A stretch of 39,334 bases of DNA from Candidatus Lachnoclostridium stercoravium (GTDB lineage Bacteria > Bacillota > Clostridia > Lachnospirales > Lachnospiraceae): contig DWZA01000068.1 in the NCBI GenBank assembly GCA_019118365.1, positions 1 through 39,334 of the forward strand. The letters run 5' to 3'. The translations under genes and the position numbers were made by a program. Below are positions 1 through 8,114 of this stretch, piece by piece. The notes under the pieces were generated by a model. It had not been told where the DNA came from. It saw only the letters and a list, made by a program, of their open reading frames with translations, and ran no database searches. Position 1 is the stretch's first letter, and the number at the start of each line of letters is the position of its first letter.

Positions 1-399
1 GTATACGGAACAGGGGAAAATGTCCGCGACTGGCTCCATGTAGAGGACCACTGCGAGGCTATCGACCTGATCTTACAGAACGGCAGGGTCGGAGAAGTGT
101 ACAATATCGGCGGCCACAACGAGAGGACCAACCTTCAGGTGGTAAAGACGATCTTAAAGGCGCTGGACAAGCCGGAGAGCCTGATCAAATTTGTAACCGA
201 CCGCCCAGGCCACGACAGAAGGTACGCCATCGATCCGACGAAGATGGAGACAGAGCTTGGCTGGAAACCAAAATATGTATTCGACACAGGAATGGCCCAG
301 ACGATCCAGTGGTACCTGGACAACAAAGAGTGGTGGGAGCATATCATCAGCGGCGAGTACAGCAATTACTTTGAAAAAATGTATGGAGACAGATTATGA
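1..399 (+). CDS. rfbB: dTDP-glucose 4,6-dehydratase, C-terminal part (gene cut by window start)
   Basis: This is the last 132 codons of an extended short-chain dehydrogenase/reductase that converts dTDP-glucose to dTDP-4-keto-6-deoxyglucose, the second step of dTDP-L-rhamnose synthesis in the cytoplasm. The frame is open from base 1 and begins VYGTGENVRDWLHVEDHCEA, the signature YGxGxxxRDWLHVxDHxxA of RfbB/RmlB. It continues with YNIGGHNE and a substrate-contacting RPGHDRRYAID stretch. The NAD-binding N-terminus and catalytic YxxxK lie upstream of the window. Its stop codon overlaps the ATG of rfbD (ATGA), so the two are translationally coupled. The family assignment is firm; only the upstream part is unseen. 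Confidence 0.95.
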   Translation, partial: VYGTGENVRDWLHVEDHCEAIDLILQNGRVGEVYNIGGHNERTNLQVVKTILKALDKPESLIKFVTDRPGHDRRYAIDPTKMETELGWKPKYVFDTGMAQTIQWYLDNKEWWEHIISGEYSNYFEKMYGDRL

Positions 400-1247
400 T
401 GAGAGTTTTCGTAACAGGCGTAAAAGGGCAGCTCGGCTACGACGTGATGAACGAGCTGGAAAAGAGAGGTCTGACAGGGATCGGTGTGGACATCGATGAA
501 ATGGATATTACAGACGCCGCTGCCTGCAGAAAAGTGATTTCTGAAGCAAAACCAGACGCAGTTATCCACTGCGCCGCATATACTGCAGTAGACGCCGCAG
601 AAGATAACGTGGATCTGTGCCGCAGGGTCAATGCGGACGGGACCAGGAATATCGCCCAGGTTTGTCACGACCTGGACATTAAGATGATGTACATCAGCAC
701 AGACTATGTTTTCGACGGACAGGGGACCAGGCCGTGGGAGCCGGACGATGAGCGCCATCCTTTAAACGTATACGGCCAGACCAAATATGAAGGCGAACTG
801 GCTGTGGAAGAACTGGTAAAGAAGTTCTTCACTGTCCGCATTGCCTGGGTATTCGGCGTAAACGGCAAGAATTTTATCAAAACCATGCTCCGTCTTGGAA
901 AAGAGCGGGGAGCAGTGAGCGTTGTAGACGACCAGGTGGGATCGCCTACGTACACTTACGATCTGGCAAGGCTTCTGGTAGATATGATCCAGACAGACAA
1001 ATACGGCCGTTATCACGCTACGAACGAAGGCTTATGCAGCTGGTATGAATTTGCCTGCGAGATCTTTAAGAAAGCAGGCATGGATCAGGTGTCCGTAACT
1101 CCTGTGACCAGCGAACAGTTCCCGGCTAAGGCAAAGAGGCCGAGCAACAGCCGTATGAGCAAGGAAAAGCTGACAGAGGCGGGATTTGAACATCTGCCTT
1201 CCTGGCAGGACGCCCTGGAGAGATACTTAAGGACGATCGGCGAGTAA
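396..1247 (+). CDS. rfbD: dTDP-4-dehydrorhamnose reductase
   Basis: 283 residues, the normal length for RfbD/RmlD. It reduces dTDP-4-keto-L-rhamnose to dTDP-L-rhamnose with NAD(P)H, the last step of the pathway. The Rossmann motif GVKGQLGYDV is at residues 8-17. The conserved STDYVFDG precedes the catalytic pair in YGQTKYEGE. The DDQVGSPTYTYDLA and HATNEGLCSWYEFA blocks are typical of the family. The first ATG at 396 overlaps the rfbB stop; a second ATG follows immediately at 399 and either could be used. The 3,5-epimerase partner rfbC is in the window but 21 kb downstream at 22418, and rfbA is not visible, so the rhamnose genes are split. Confidence 0.96.
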   Translation: MMRVFVTGVKGQLGYDVMNELEKRGLTGIGVDIDEMDITDAAACRKVISEAKPDAVIHCAAYTAVDAAEDNVDLCRRVNADGTRNIAQVCHDLDIKMMYISTDYVFDGQGTRPWEPDDERHPLNVYGQTKYEGELAVEELVKKFFTVRIAWVFGVNGKNFIKTMLRLGKERGAVSVVDDQVGSPTYTYDLARLLVDMIQTDKYGRYHATNEGLCSWYEFACEIFKKAGMDQVSVTPVTSEQFPAKAKRPSNSRMSKEKLTEAGFEHLPSWQDALERYLRTIGE

Positions 1248-1275
1248 GAGAAAGAAGAGCAAGAAGGAGACAGCA

Positions 1276-2637
1276 ATGGGAAAGTATTTTGGAACGGACG
1301 GCTTCCGCGGGGAAGCCAATGAAGACCTGACTGTGGAGCACGCCTATAAAGTAGGAAGGTTCCTGGGATGGTACTACAGCCAGAAAAATCCTGAGGAAAG
1401 ATGCCGCATCGTGATCGGGAAAGATACGAGACGGAGCAGCTATATGTTTGAATATTCTCTGGTATCCGGCCTTACGGCTTCTGGAGCCGACGTATATCTG
1501 CTCCACGTGACGACGACCCCCAGCGTGGCCTATGTAGTAAGGACAGAAGGCTTTCACTGCGGCATCATGATCTCCGCCAGCCATAATCCTTATTATGACA
1601 ATGGGATCAAGGTGATCAACGAACGGGGAGAAAAGCTTGAGGAGAGCGTGATCGAAGAGATCGAGCGCTATCTGGATGGAAAGGCCGGAGAGATTCCCTT
1701 TGCGAAAAAGGACGGGATCGGACGGACTGTGGACTTTGCGGCAGGAAGAAACCGTTATATCGGCTATCTGATCTCCATTGCCACAAGATCTTTTAAGAAC
1801 AAGAGGGTCGCTTTAGACTGCGCCAACGGAAGCGCGTCCGCCATTGCCAAAAACGTATTTGATGCCCTGGGGGCGGAGACACATGTGATCTGCAGCGAAC
1901 CGGACGGCTTAAATATCAATACCGGCTGCGGTTCCACTCATATGGAGAACCTTCAGAGGTTCATGAAAGACGGAAATTATGACGTTGGCTTCGCCTATGA
2001 TGGCGACGCCGACCGCTGTCTGGCCATAGACGATCAGGGAAATATCGTGGACGGCGACAGGATCCTTTATATCTGCGGCAAATACATGAAAGAACGGGGA
2101 ACCCTTGTGAACAATACGATCGTTACTACGGTCATGTCCAACCTGGGACTTTACAAAGCCCTGGACCGGGAAGGCATCGCCTATGAAAAGACAGCTGTAG
2201 GGGATAAGTACGTATACGAAAATATGTCCCAGTACGGCCACTGTCTCGGCGGAGAGCAGTCCGGCCATATCATTTTCAGCAAAAACGCCACTACCGGAGA
2301 CGGGATCCTGACCTCCTTAAAGATCATGGAGGTCATGCTGGAAAAGAAAGAACCCCTTTCCAAGCTTGTCTCTGAGGTCACTATTTACCCTCAGGTGCTG
2401 AAAAATGTAAAGGTAAAGGATAAACAGGCTGCCCAGGACGATCCGGCAGTACAGGCAGAAGTGAAGAAAGTAGAAGAAGCCCTTGGAAGCGAGGGGCGGA
2501 TCCTTCTGCGCCAGTCGGGAACAGAACCGGTGGTAAGAGTTATGGTGGAAGCCGCGGATGAAGAAACCTGCGAGAAATATATCGACCAGGTGATCGACGT
2601 GATGAAAGCGGCCGGACATCTTCTGGAAGAAGCATAA
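1276..2637 (+). CDS. glmM: Phosphoglucosamine mutase / phosphohexomutase of the GlmM type
   Basis: 453 residues, the GlmM family length. The enzyme interconverts glucosamine-6-phosphate and glucosamine-1-phosphate, feeding UDP-GlcNAc and peptidoglycan. All four alpha-D-phosphohexomutase loops are present. The phosphoserine loop ISASHNP has the catalytic Ser near residue 102. The Mg-binding loop DGDADR is near 242-247, the sugar-binding loop GEQSGH near 326-331, and the phosphate-binding loop RQSGTEPVVRV near 412. The start GKYFGTDGFRG is characteristic of GlmM. An AGAAGGAGA ribosome binding site lies a few bases upstream of ATG 1276. It follows rfbD by 28 bp, probably in the same operon. A role as a phosphomannomutase for GDP-sugar supply cannot be excluded from sequence alone. 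Confidence 0.88.
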   Translation: MGKYFGTDGFRGEANEDLTVEHAYKVGRFLGWYYSQKNPEERCRIVIGKDTRRSSYMFEYSLVSGLTASGADVYLLHVTTTPSVAYVVRTEGFHCGIMISASHNPYYDNGIKVINERGEKLEESVIEEIERYLDGKAGEIPFAKKDGIGRTVDFAAGRNRYIGYLISIATRSFKNKRVALDCANGSASAIAKNVFDALGAETHVICSEPDGLNINTGCGSTHMENLQRFMKDGNYDVGFAYDGDADRCLAIDDQGNIVDGDRILYICGKYMKERGTLVNNTIVTTVMSNLGLYKALDREGIAYEKTAVGDKYVYENMSQYGHCLGGEQSGHIIFSKNATTGDGILTSLKIMEVMLEKKEPLSKLVSEVTIYPQVLKNVKVKDKQAAQDDPAVQAEVKKVEEALGSEGRILLRQSGTEPVVRVMVEAADEETCEKYIDQVIDVMKAAGHLLEEA

Positions 2638-2648
2638 AAACAGGTTTT

Positions 2649-2690
2649 AGCAGGCATAAAAAATGGTTATGCCTGCTTTACTTGTTTTTC
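2649..2690 (+). terminator. Rho-independent terminator after glmM
   Basis: An 11-bp perfect stem AGCAGGCATAA (2649-2659) and TTATGCCTGCT (2667-2677) is followed by a T-rich run ending in GTTTTT. It closes the rfbB-rfbD-glmM transcript just before the promoter proposed for leuA. Confidence 0.8.
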
Positions 2691-2710
2691 AGGCATGCCG
2701 GTGCTATAAT
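2682..2710 (+). promoter_or_regulatory. Promoter of leuA (sigma-A type, extended -10)
   Basis: TTGTTT at 2682-2687 and a perfect TATAAT at 2705-2710 are separated by 17 bp. TG at 2702-2703 gives an extended -10 (TGCTATAAT). It overlaps the tail of the preceding terminator. A start near 2717 would leave a leader of about 370 nt before leuA, holding a small ORF and a large hairpin repeat. Confidence 0.65.
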
Positions 2711-2766
2711 TATTAGAAATCCCCAAGGGGATATTCGGACGCTACAGCGTTAAAGGAAAGGATCTG

Positions 2767-2868
2767 ATGGTGGATGGGGTTAAAAAAGTGACGCCTACTT
2801 TATTTATCCTTATTAGGCACAGCGTGATCTATCGACTCCATAGCTGGGGGCAGGAAGAAAAAGGGTGA
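2767..2868 (+). CDS. Possible 33-codon leader peptide upstream of leuA
   Basis: A short frame starts at ATG 2767 behind AAAGGAAAGGA (2752-2762) and ends at TGA 2866. Residues 11-16 read TLFILI and residues 20-24 VIYRL, so branched-chain residues are clustered, including Leu codons TTA, CTT and CTC. Its position between the leuA promoter and leuA suggests an attenuator peptide sensing branched-chain amino acids. No clear terminator with antiterminator pair was resolved, and the string of Leu codons seen in enterobacterial leuL is missing. This is a candidate only. Confidence 0.3.
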   Translation: MVDGVKKVTPTLFILIRHSVIYRLHSWGQEEKG

Positions 2869-2911
2869 AGATCGTTGGCAAAAGCCTTTGAAAGAAAATG
2901 CAAAACAGACA

Positions 2912-3065
2912 GTAACTGTTCAGCCGTGTATCTTCTTGCCAGCACAGAATGTGCTGACAAGAAGCTTGGGATGTCATCCCTATGCCAGGATATGTCATAA
3001 AGCTCTTATGTAAGCAAGCTTACGACGCCTTTATGGCATATCCTGGCGCATGGCTGAACGGTTAC
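2912..3065. repeat. Hairpin repeat element, copy 1 (leuA leader)
   Basis: A 154-bp element bounded by inverted ends GTAACTGTTCAGCCGTG (2912-2928) and CATGGCTGAACGGTTAC (3049-3065), matching at 15 of 17 positions. Inside are a hairpin at 2931-2964 (TCTTCTTG...CAAGAAG with a CAGCACA/TGTGCTG upper stem), a small palindrome GGGATG/CATCCC (2968-2980), and a long stem CCAGGATATG.CATAAAG paired with CTTTATG.CATATCCTGG. The long stem is capped by GTAAGCAAGCTTAC (3010-3023). The same architecture recurs at 14377-14512, and a shorter relative is at 5749-5849. It lies immediately upstream of the leuA ribosome binding site and would be in its 5' leader. Confidence 0.75.
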
Positions 3066-3087
3066 AACAGATATGGAGGAAGAGATT

Positions 3088-4767
3088 ATGTTAAATTGTA
3101 AGAAATATAAGAGAGTCCCTGTAGTTGACTATCCGGAGCGGACATGGCCGGATAAGCAGATTGAGAAAGCGCCTATCTGGTGCAGCGTGGATCTTCGCGA
3201 CGGGAACCAGGCCCTTGTAGAGCCGATGGTAGTAGAAGAAAAGATCGAGATGTTCAAGATGCTGGTGGATCTGGGATTTAAAGAGATCGAGATCGGTTTT
3301 CCGGCGGCTTCTCAGATCGAGTTCGATTTCCTGCGGCAGCTTGTGGAGAGGAAGATGATACCGGACGATGTAACTGTGCAGGTGCTTAGCCAGTGCAGAG
3401 AGCATCTGATCCGCCGTACTTTTGAATCCATTCAGGGGATCCCGAAAGCGATCGTACATATTTACAATTCCACGTCCACTCTCCAGAGGGATGTCGTTTT
3501 CCATATGGACAGGGAAGAGATCAAACAGATCGCGGTCGCAGGCACTAAGATGGTACAGAAGTGTATGAGAGATTACGACGGAAAGGTGATCCTGGAGTAT
3601 TCTCCGGAGAGCTTTACCGGAACGGAGCTGGACTTTGCTCTGGATATCTGCACCGCTGTTCAGGAAACGTGGGGAGCTACGCCGGACAATAAGATCATCA
3701 TCAACCTTCCGGCTACGGTAGAGATGACTACGCCAAACGTATATGCGGATCAGATCGAATGGATGAACCGTCATTTCAAGAACAGGGACAGCATTATTTT
3801 AAGCGTGCATCCTCACAATGACAGGGGAACCGGCATCGCTGCCACAGAGCTTGCGCTGCTGGCGGGAGCCGACCGTGTGGAAGGCACCTTGTTTGGAAAC
3901 GGCGAACGTACAGGAAATATTGATATCCTGAACATTGCATACAATATGTTCTCCCAGGGGATCGACCCTCAGCTGAACATTGACAATATTAAGAAGATCG
4001 CAGAAGTTTACGAAAGATGTACGAAGATGACCATCGACCCGCGTCATCCGTACGCAGGAAGCCTTGTATTTACCGCATTCTCCGGTTCCCACCAGGATGC
4101 CATCAACAAGGGCGTTCAGGCGATGAAGGAGAGACACAGCGAGATCTGGGAGGTTCCGTATCTTCCTATCGATCCAAGCGATATCGGAAGAGTATACGAA
4201 CCCATCGTCCGTATCAACAGCCAGTCCGGCAAGGGCGGCGTAGCCTTTATCATGGATACCTTCTACGGATTCAAGCTTCCAAAAGGAATGCACAAAGAAT
4301 TTGCAGACGTTATCCAGAAGATCTCCGAGAAGCAGGGAGAGGTCGCTCCGGAGATCATCATGGAGGAATTCCGCAAGTGCTATCTGGACAGAAAAGAACC
4401 GATCCACTTCAAGAAATGTCAGATCACCGATACAGAGACAGAGCCGGGCGAGTTTGCAACTTTAGCCAAGGTTACTTATACGGATCATGGCGAGACAAAG
4501 GTATTTGAAGGCATTGGAAACGGACCGATCGATGCGGTTCAGAGCGGTCTTGAAAAAGCCCTTGACGTTAATATCCGCGTGCTGGATTACAGCGAGCATG
4601 CTCTTACATCCGGTTCCGGCGCCCAGGCGGCTTCCTATATCCATCTGATGGATGTCAATACAGGAAGAGTTACCTACGGCGTGGGGATCAGCTCCAGCGT
4701 TACCAGAGCTTCCTTAAGAGGCATCTTCAGCGCGGTCAACAGGCTGTTCTATCCGGAAGAAGGCTAG
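3088..4767 (+). CDS. leuA: 2-isopropylmalate synthase
   Basis: 559 residues. It condenses acetyl-CoA with 2-ketoisovalerate, the first committed step of leucine synthesis. The N-terminal HMG-CoA-lyase-like TIM barrel starts with WCSVDLRDGNQAL (about residues 31-43) and carries the metal-ligand motif HPHNDRG (about 241-247) and GNGERTGN. The C-terminal part, from about residue 430, is the LeuA regulatory domain that binds leucine, ending ...SGSGAQAASYIHL and SSSVTRASLRGI. Length and motifs fit the long LeuA type (yeast, actinobacteria and many clostridia). ATG 3088 is chosen because GGAGGA (3075-3080) sits 7 bp upstream; an in-frame ATG at 3073 overlaps that site. It is a lone leucine gene with its own promoter and terminator. 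Confidence 0.95.
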   Translation: MLNCKKYKRVPVVDYPERTWPDKQIEKAPIWCSVDLRDGNQALVEPMVVEEKIEMFKMLVDLGFKEIEIGFPAASQIEFDFLRQLVERKMIPDDVTVQVLSQCREHLIRRTFESIQGIPKAIVHIYNSTSTLQRDVVFHMDREEIKQIAVAGTKMVQKCMRDYDGKVILEYSPESFTGTELDFALDICTAVQETWGATPDNKIIINLPATVEMTTPNVYADQIEWMNRHFKNRDSIILSVHPHNDRGTGIAATELALLAGADRVEGTLFGNGERTGNIDILNIAYNMFSQGIDPQLNIDNIKKIAEVYERCTKMTIDPRHPYAGSLVFTAFSGSHQDAINKGVQAMKERHSEIWEVPYLPIDPSDIGRVYEPIVRINSQSGKGGVAFIMDTFYGFKLPKGMHKEFADVIQKISEKQGEVAPEIIMEEFRKCYLDRKEPIHFKKCQITDTETEPGEFATLAKVTYTDHGETKVFEGIGNGPIDAVQSGLEKALDVNIRVLDYSEHALTSGSGAQAASYIHLMDVNTGRVTYGVGISSSVTRASLRGIFSAVNRLFYPEEG

Positions 4768-4799
4768 GAAGTTACAATTTCATACCGACCATATATTTT

Positions 4800-4843
4800 G
4801 CTGCGGCATACGGGAACATCCCATGTGCCGCAGCTTATTTTTT
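4800..4843 (+). terminator. Rho-independent terminator after leuA
   Basis: GCTGCGGCA (4800-4808) pairs perfectly with TGCCGCAGC (4826-4834), followed by TTATTTTTTAG. It ends the leuA transcript. Confidence 0.9.
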
Positions 4844-4966
4844 AGAAATACGCTCGCAAGAGTGCGCCAGCCCTTGCAGGTGTAAATCTTGGTTGAAAGA
4901 CTGTCAATATTTAACATAAAATTGCAAAATTTAAGAATATTTTTTGTGGAAAAAATCAGTCGCGCG

Positions 4967-4975
4967 TGATATACT
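4967..4975 (+). promoter_or_regulatory. Extended -10 promoter for the phosphoribosyltransferase-like gene
   Basis: TGATATACT is an extended -10 element in an AT-rich stretch. The best -35 (TTGTGG, 4944-4949) is 20 bp away, which is long, so recognition would lean on the TG motif. Transcription would start near 4982, just before the mini hairpin at 4993-5036. Confidence 0.45.
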
Positions 4976-4992
4976 TAAACCAGAGAATTTGC

Positions 4993-5036
4993 GTAGCAGT
5001 TTAGCCGCACGCCAGGATATATAGCTGAACTGCTGC
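4993..5036. repeat. Mini-copy of the hairpin repeat in a 5' leader
   Basis: GTAGCAGTTTAGC (4993-5005) pairs with GCTGAACTGCTGC (5024-5036) around a loop containing CGCACGCCAGGATATAT. That loop matches the left arm of the element at 5749 (CGTGCGCCAGGATATAT). It looks like a hairpin repeat with its central arm deleted, now lying in the leader of the gene at 5111. Confidence 0.5.
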
Positions 5037-5110
5037 AAAGCTGCCGGATCAATGGACACTGTGAGAAGGCAAGGGCAGTACCAATCATATATGGCAAAGG
5101 GGGATTTTTT

Positions 5111-5749
5111 ATGGAAAGTACGTTACAGGACATCCGTTCAAAGCGCAATTCGAAGGCGAGAGTAAAAATCATGCATGGTCATTTTGCAACGCCCCACTCC
5201 CATGTAAATACATATATTGATGTATCTACAGTAAAATCGCGCCACAACAACGCCAGAGAGACCGCCAGAGAGCTGGCAAAGGACTACAGGGAGATCATGG
5301 TAGAAGGGATCCTGGCTTTGGAGGGAACGGAAGTGATCGCCGCTTTCATGGCCGAAGAATTATCTCAGAACGGCATTATGAACATCAACAGCGGAACGAA
5401 TATCTCCATCATCACGCCGGAATACAACCAGATCCGCCAGATGATCTTAAGAGACAATACCCAGAGAATGGTATTGGGCAAAAGCATGATCATCCTGGCT
5501 TCCTCTGTAACTACAGGAAAGACGATCCACACCGCGCAGAACTGTATTTCCTACTACAGCGGAAGAGTGTGCGGCGTATCCGCGATCTTCAGTTCTGTCA
5601 GGGAGGTAGGCGGATTCCCGATCCATGCGATCTTCACCGATCAGGATATCCCAGGATATGAGGCATATGTCCCGGAGGACTGCCCATACTGCAAACAGGG
5701 GATCAAGATCGACGCCTTAGTTAACAGTTACGGATATTCCAAATTATAG
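5111..5749 (+). CDS. Phosphoribosyltransferase-like protein (orotate-PRTase-like fold)
   Basis: 212 residues. The segment MIILASSVTTGKTIHTA (about residues 126-142) matches the position and shape of the PRPP-binding loop of type I phosphoribosyltransferases, and the following GRVCGVSAIFS is a typical next beta strand. The two acidic residues that usually precede TTG in active enzymes (as in VDDVITTG) are replaced by SS here, so the substrate and even activity are uncertain. The C-terminal CPYCKQG could bind metal. GGGGGA at 5099-5104 gives a good ribosome site 6 bp before the ATG. The gene is alone, flanked by hairpin repeats on both sides, with no pyrimidine genes nearby. I do not assign pyrE. 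Confidence 0.7.
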   Translation: MESTLQDIRSKRNSKARVKIMHGHFATPHSHVNTYIDVSTVKSRHNNARETARELAKDYREIMVEGILALEGTEVIAAFMAEELSQNGIMNINSGTNISIITPEYNQIRQMILRDNTQRMVLGKSMIILASSVTTGKTIHTAQNCISYYSGRVCGVSAIFSSVREVGGFPIHAIFTDQDIPGYEAYVPEDCPYCKQGIKIDALVNSYGYSKL

Positions 5750-5849
5750 TAACAGTCCAGCCGTGCGCCAGGATATATGCTAGATCGCTTTTACAAGCAA
5801 GCTTGTAACGCTCTTTATCATATACCCTGGCGCACGGCTGAACTGTCAT
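5749..5849. repeat. Hairpin repeat element, copy 2
   Basis: The left arm, 5749-5779 (GTAACAGTCCAGCCGTGCGC then CAGGATATATG), pairs with the right arm ending AACTGTCAT at 5849 with only a few mismatches. The tip TTACAAGC-AA-GCTTGTAA (5791-5808) is followed by ACGC, the same loop signature as in the copies at 2912 and 14377. The 5' accessory hairpin of those copies is missing. The first base overlaps the last base of the preceding stop codon. Confidence 0.75.
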
Positions 5850-5878
5850 AAATTATAAGCTCAGAGATAAATCAGAGG

Positions 5879-5914
5879 ATCCAGATCGTTTTCACACGGT
5901 CTGGATTCTTTTTT
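5879..5914 (+). terminator. Rho-independent terminator
   Basis: ATCCAGATCG (5879-5888) pairs with CGGTCTGGAT (5897-5906), with G-T pairs near the loop, followed by TCTTTTTTC. It ends the transcript of the gene at 5111, whose 3' end therefore also contains the hairpin repeat. Confidence 0.8.
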
Positions 5915-6030
5915 CTGGCTTTTTTATAGAGTCCATGTTACAATTCATGTAATAGTTTCCGTATCGGATATCCATCAGTAAGAACAGATCAGACCCAAAG
6001 CGGCAAGCAAAGAGCGAGGAGAGAAAAACC

Positions 6031-7131
6031 ATGAAGAAATATGATTATATATTCGTCGGCAGCGGCCTGTACGCGGGCGTTTTCGCGTATCTGGCATGTA
6101 AGAAGGGAAAAAAATGCCTGGTGGTAGAGAAGAGAAACCATCTGGGCGGCAATATTTACTGCGAAGATATGGAAGGGATCCACGTGCATAAATATGGCGC
6201 TCACATTTTCCACACCAGCGACAGAAAAGTCTGGGATTTTGTGAACAGCCTGGCGGAGTTCAACCGCTATACCAACAGCCCGGTGGCCAATTATAAGGGC
6301 GAGATGTACAATATGCCTTTTAACATGAATACCTTCAGCAAGATGTGGGGGATCTCCACTCCAGAGCAGGCACGGGCGATCATTGAAGAACAGAGGAAAG
6401 CGGTCCAGGGAGAACCGAAGAATCTGGAGGAGCAGGCTATCAGCCTGGTAGGCACGGATATCTATCAGAAGCTGATCAAAGGCTATACGGAAAAACAGTG
6501 GGGAAGGGACTGCAAAGACCTGCCGGCCTTTATTATCCGCCGCCTTCCGGTGCGCTACATTTATGACAACAATTATTTCAACGATCTGTACCAGGGGATC
6601 CCTATCGGCGGCTACAATGTGATCATTGACAGGCTTTTTGAAGGCTGCGAGATCCAGCTGGGCAGGGATTATCTGGAAGATAAGGAATATTATGACGGCC
6701 TGGGTGAAAAAGTAGTTTATACCGGCATGATCGACGCCTATTTCGGCCATTGTTTCGGAAAGCTGGAATACAGAAGCCTGCGGTTTGAGACAGAGGTAAA
6801 GGACACGGACAATTACCAGGGCGTGGCGGTAGTGAATTATACGGACCGGGAGACGCCTTATACCAGAGTGATCGAGCACAAGCATTTTGAGTTCGGAACA
6901 CAGGAAAAGACGGTGATCACCAGGGAATACCCGGTTTCCTGGGAAGAGGGGATGGAACCGTACTATCCGGTGAACGATGAAAAGAACCAGGAGCTTTACA
7001 GAAAATATGCTGAGAAAGCCGCGCAGGAAGAGAACGTGATATTCGGCGGAAGGCTGGGAGAGTATAAATACTACGATATGGACAAGGTGATCGCGGCAGC
7101 GCTTGAACGCGCCGAAAAGGAGCTTCAGTAG
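6031..7131 (+). CDS. glf: UDP-galactopyranose mutase
   Basis: 366 residues, standard length. This FAD enzyme converts UDP-galactopyranose to UDP-galactofuranose for surface glycans. The N-terminal FAD-binding segment YIFVGSGLYAGVFA is followed by VVEKRNHLGGNIY and the family hallmark HKYGAHIFHTS. GYTEKQWGRD and the C-terminal FGGRLGEYKYYDMD are also diagnostic. GAGGAGAG precedes the ATG. It is the first gene of the glycosyltransferase run 6031-13434 and stops one base before the ATG of the GT8 gene. It implies that the polymer contains galactofuranose. Confidence 0.97.
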   Translation: MKKYDYIFVGSGLYAGVFAYLACKKGKKCLVVEKRNHLGGNIYCEDMEGIHVHKYGAHIFHTSDRKVWDFVNSLAEFNRYTNSPVANYKGEMYNMPFNMNTFSKMWGISTPEQARAIIEEQRKAVQGEPKNLEEQAISLVGTDIYQKLIKGYTEKQWGRDCKDLPAFIIRRLPVRYIYDNNYFNDLYQGIPIGGYNVIIDRLFEGCEIQLGRDYLEDKEYYDGLGEKVVYTGMIDAYFGHCFGKLEYRSLRFETEVKDTDNYQGVAVVNYTDRETPYTRVIEHKHFEFGTQEKTVITREYPVSWEEGMEPYYPVNDEKNQELYRKYAEKAAQEENVIFGGRLGEYKYYDMDKVIAAALERAEKELQ

Positions 7132-7132
7132 A

Positions 7133-8110
7133 ATGAATATCGTATATGCATCAAATGACAATTATGCCCGCCATCTGGGCGTGTCCATGTGTTCTCTGTT
7201 CGACAACAACACCAGGGAACGGGATATCCAGGTCTACATCCTGGATGCGGGGCTGACAGAGGAGAGCAGAAAAAAGCTGGACGTGATCGGCCGCCGGTAC
7301 GGGAGAAAGCTCCATTATGTGGACATGACGGATCTGAAAGAGAGGATCCCGTTCCCAGTGGATACGGGACGGTTTGATATCAGCACATTGAGCAGGCTTT
7401 TTATCGGCGAGATATTGCCGGCAGATGTAAAACGGGCGCTGTATCTGGACTGCGATACGGTAGTGATCCGCCGGCTGAAAAATATGTGGGAGATCGATCT
7501 GGACGGCAATATAGCGGGAGCTGTCCAGGAGCCGACGATCTATCCGGAGGTAAAAGAAGATATCGGGCTGAAAAAAGCGGATCCTTATTACAATGCCGGC
7601 GTCCTTCTGATCGACCTGGAAAAGTGGAGAGCAGAAGATACGGGACGCCGGCTGATGGAATATTATGAATCGCGTGGCGGGAAACTTTTCGCCAACGACC
7701 AGGATGCCATCAATCATGTGCTGAAGGGCAGGATCCGGTCCATCATGCCCATATACAATTTTTTCCCGAATTACCGTTACTTTCACTATAAAGACCTGGT
7801 AAACCGGTCGGAAGCCTATGCCCAGATATCAAAGAGCGAGCTTCACAGGGCCAAGCACCATCCGGTGATCATTCATTACATGGGCGACGAACGTCCGTGG
7901 AAGGCTGGAAATCTGAACCATTACCGCAGGGCTTACGAGATCTATCTGGAGAAGACGCCATGGAAAGAAGCGGCGAAGGAGAAAGGCCAGGAGCTTTATA
8001 TGCTGGCCTACCATGCCATGGATTACGCCACATTCCTCTGTCCGCCGGTCAGGCGTATGATCAGCAGAAAGTATCTGGAAAATTCGAAAAAGAACGGAAA
8101 GGGCGTTTGA
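7133..8110 (+). CDS. Glycosyltransferase family 8
   Basis: 325 residues. The start MNIVYASNDNYARHLGVSM, the DxD motif in LYLDCDTVV and the later YYNAGVLLIDLEKW and HYMGDERPW blocks are those of retaining GT8 enzymes, which transfer glucose or galactose from UDP-sugars. ATG 7133 lies just after the glf stop, and AAGGAG (7117-7122) within glf serves as its ribosome site. An in-frame upstream ATG at 7103 would overlap glf and lacks support. A C-terminal basic and hydrophobic tail may associate with the membrane. The acceptor is unknown. Confidence 0.88.
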   Translation: MNIVYASNDNYARHLGVSMCSLFDNNTRERDIQVYILDAGLTEESRKKLDVIGRRYGRKLHYVDMTDLKERIPFPVDTGRFDISTLSRLFIGEILPADVKRALYLDCDTVVIRRLKNMWEIDLDGNIAGAVQEPTIYPEVKEDIGLKKADPYYNAGVLLIDLEKWRAEDTGRRLMEYYESRGGKLFANDQDAINHVLKGRIRSIMPIYNFFPNYRYFHYKDLVNRSEAYAQISKSELHRAKHHPVIIHYMGDERPWKAGNLNHYRRAYEIYLEKTPWKEAAKEKGQELYMLAYHAMDYATFLCPPVRRMISRKYLENSKKNGKGV

Positions 8111-8114
8111 TAGG

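Noticed and set aside
2711-3087. T-box leader for leuA
   Set aside because: I looked for the conserved antiterminator motif TGGNACCGCG and for a tail terminator and found neither; the folded part is explained by the dispersed repeat.
4017-4508. Plus-strand frame of 163 codons inside leuA
   Set aside because: Out-of-frame shadow of leuA with Arg/Gly-rich low-likelihood protein and no start signals.
5111-5749. pyrE orotate phosphoribosyltransferase
   Set aside because: The acidic pair before the PRPP loop is missing and there is no pyrimidine context, so only the fold is claimed.
5989-7161. Long minus-strand open frame (390 codons) opposite glf
   Set aside because: It mirrors the glf gene, whose motifs are unambiguous; the minus-strand protein has no recognisable family and no ribosome site.
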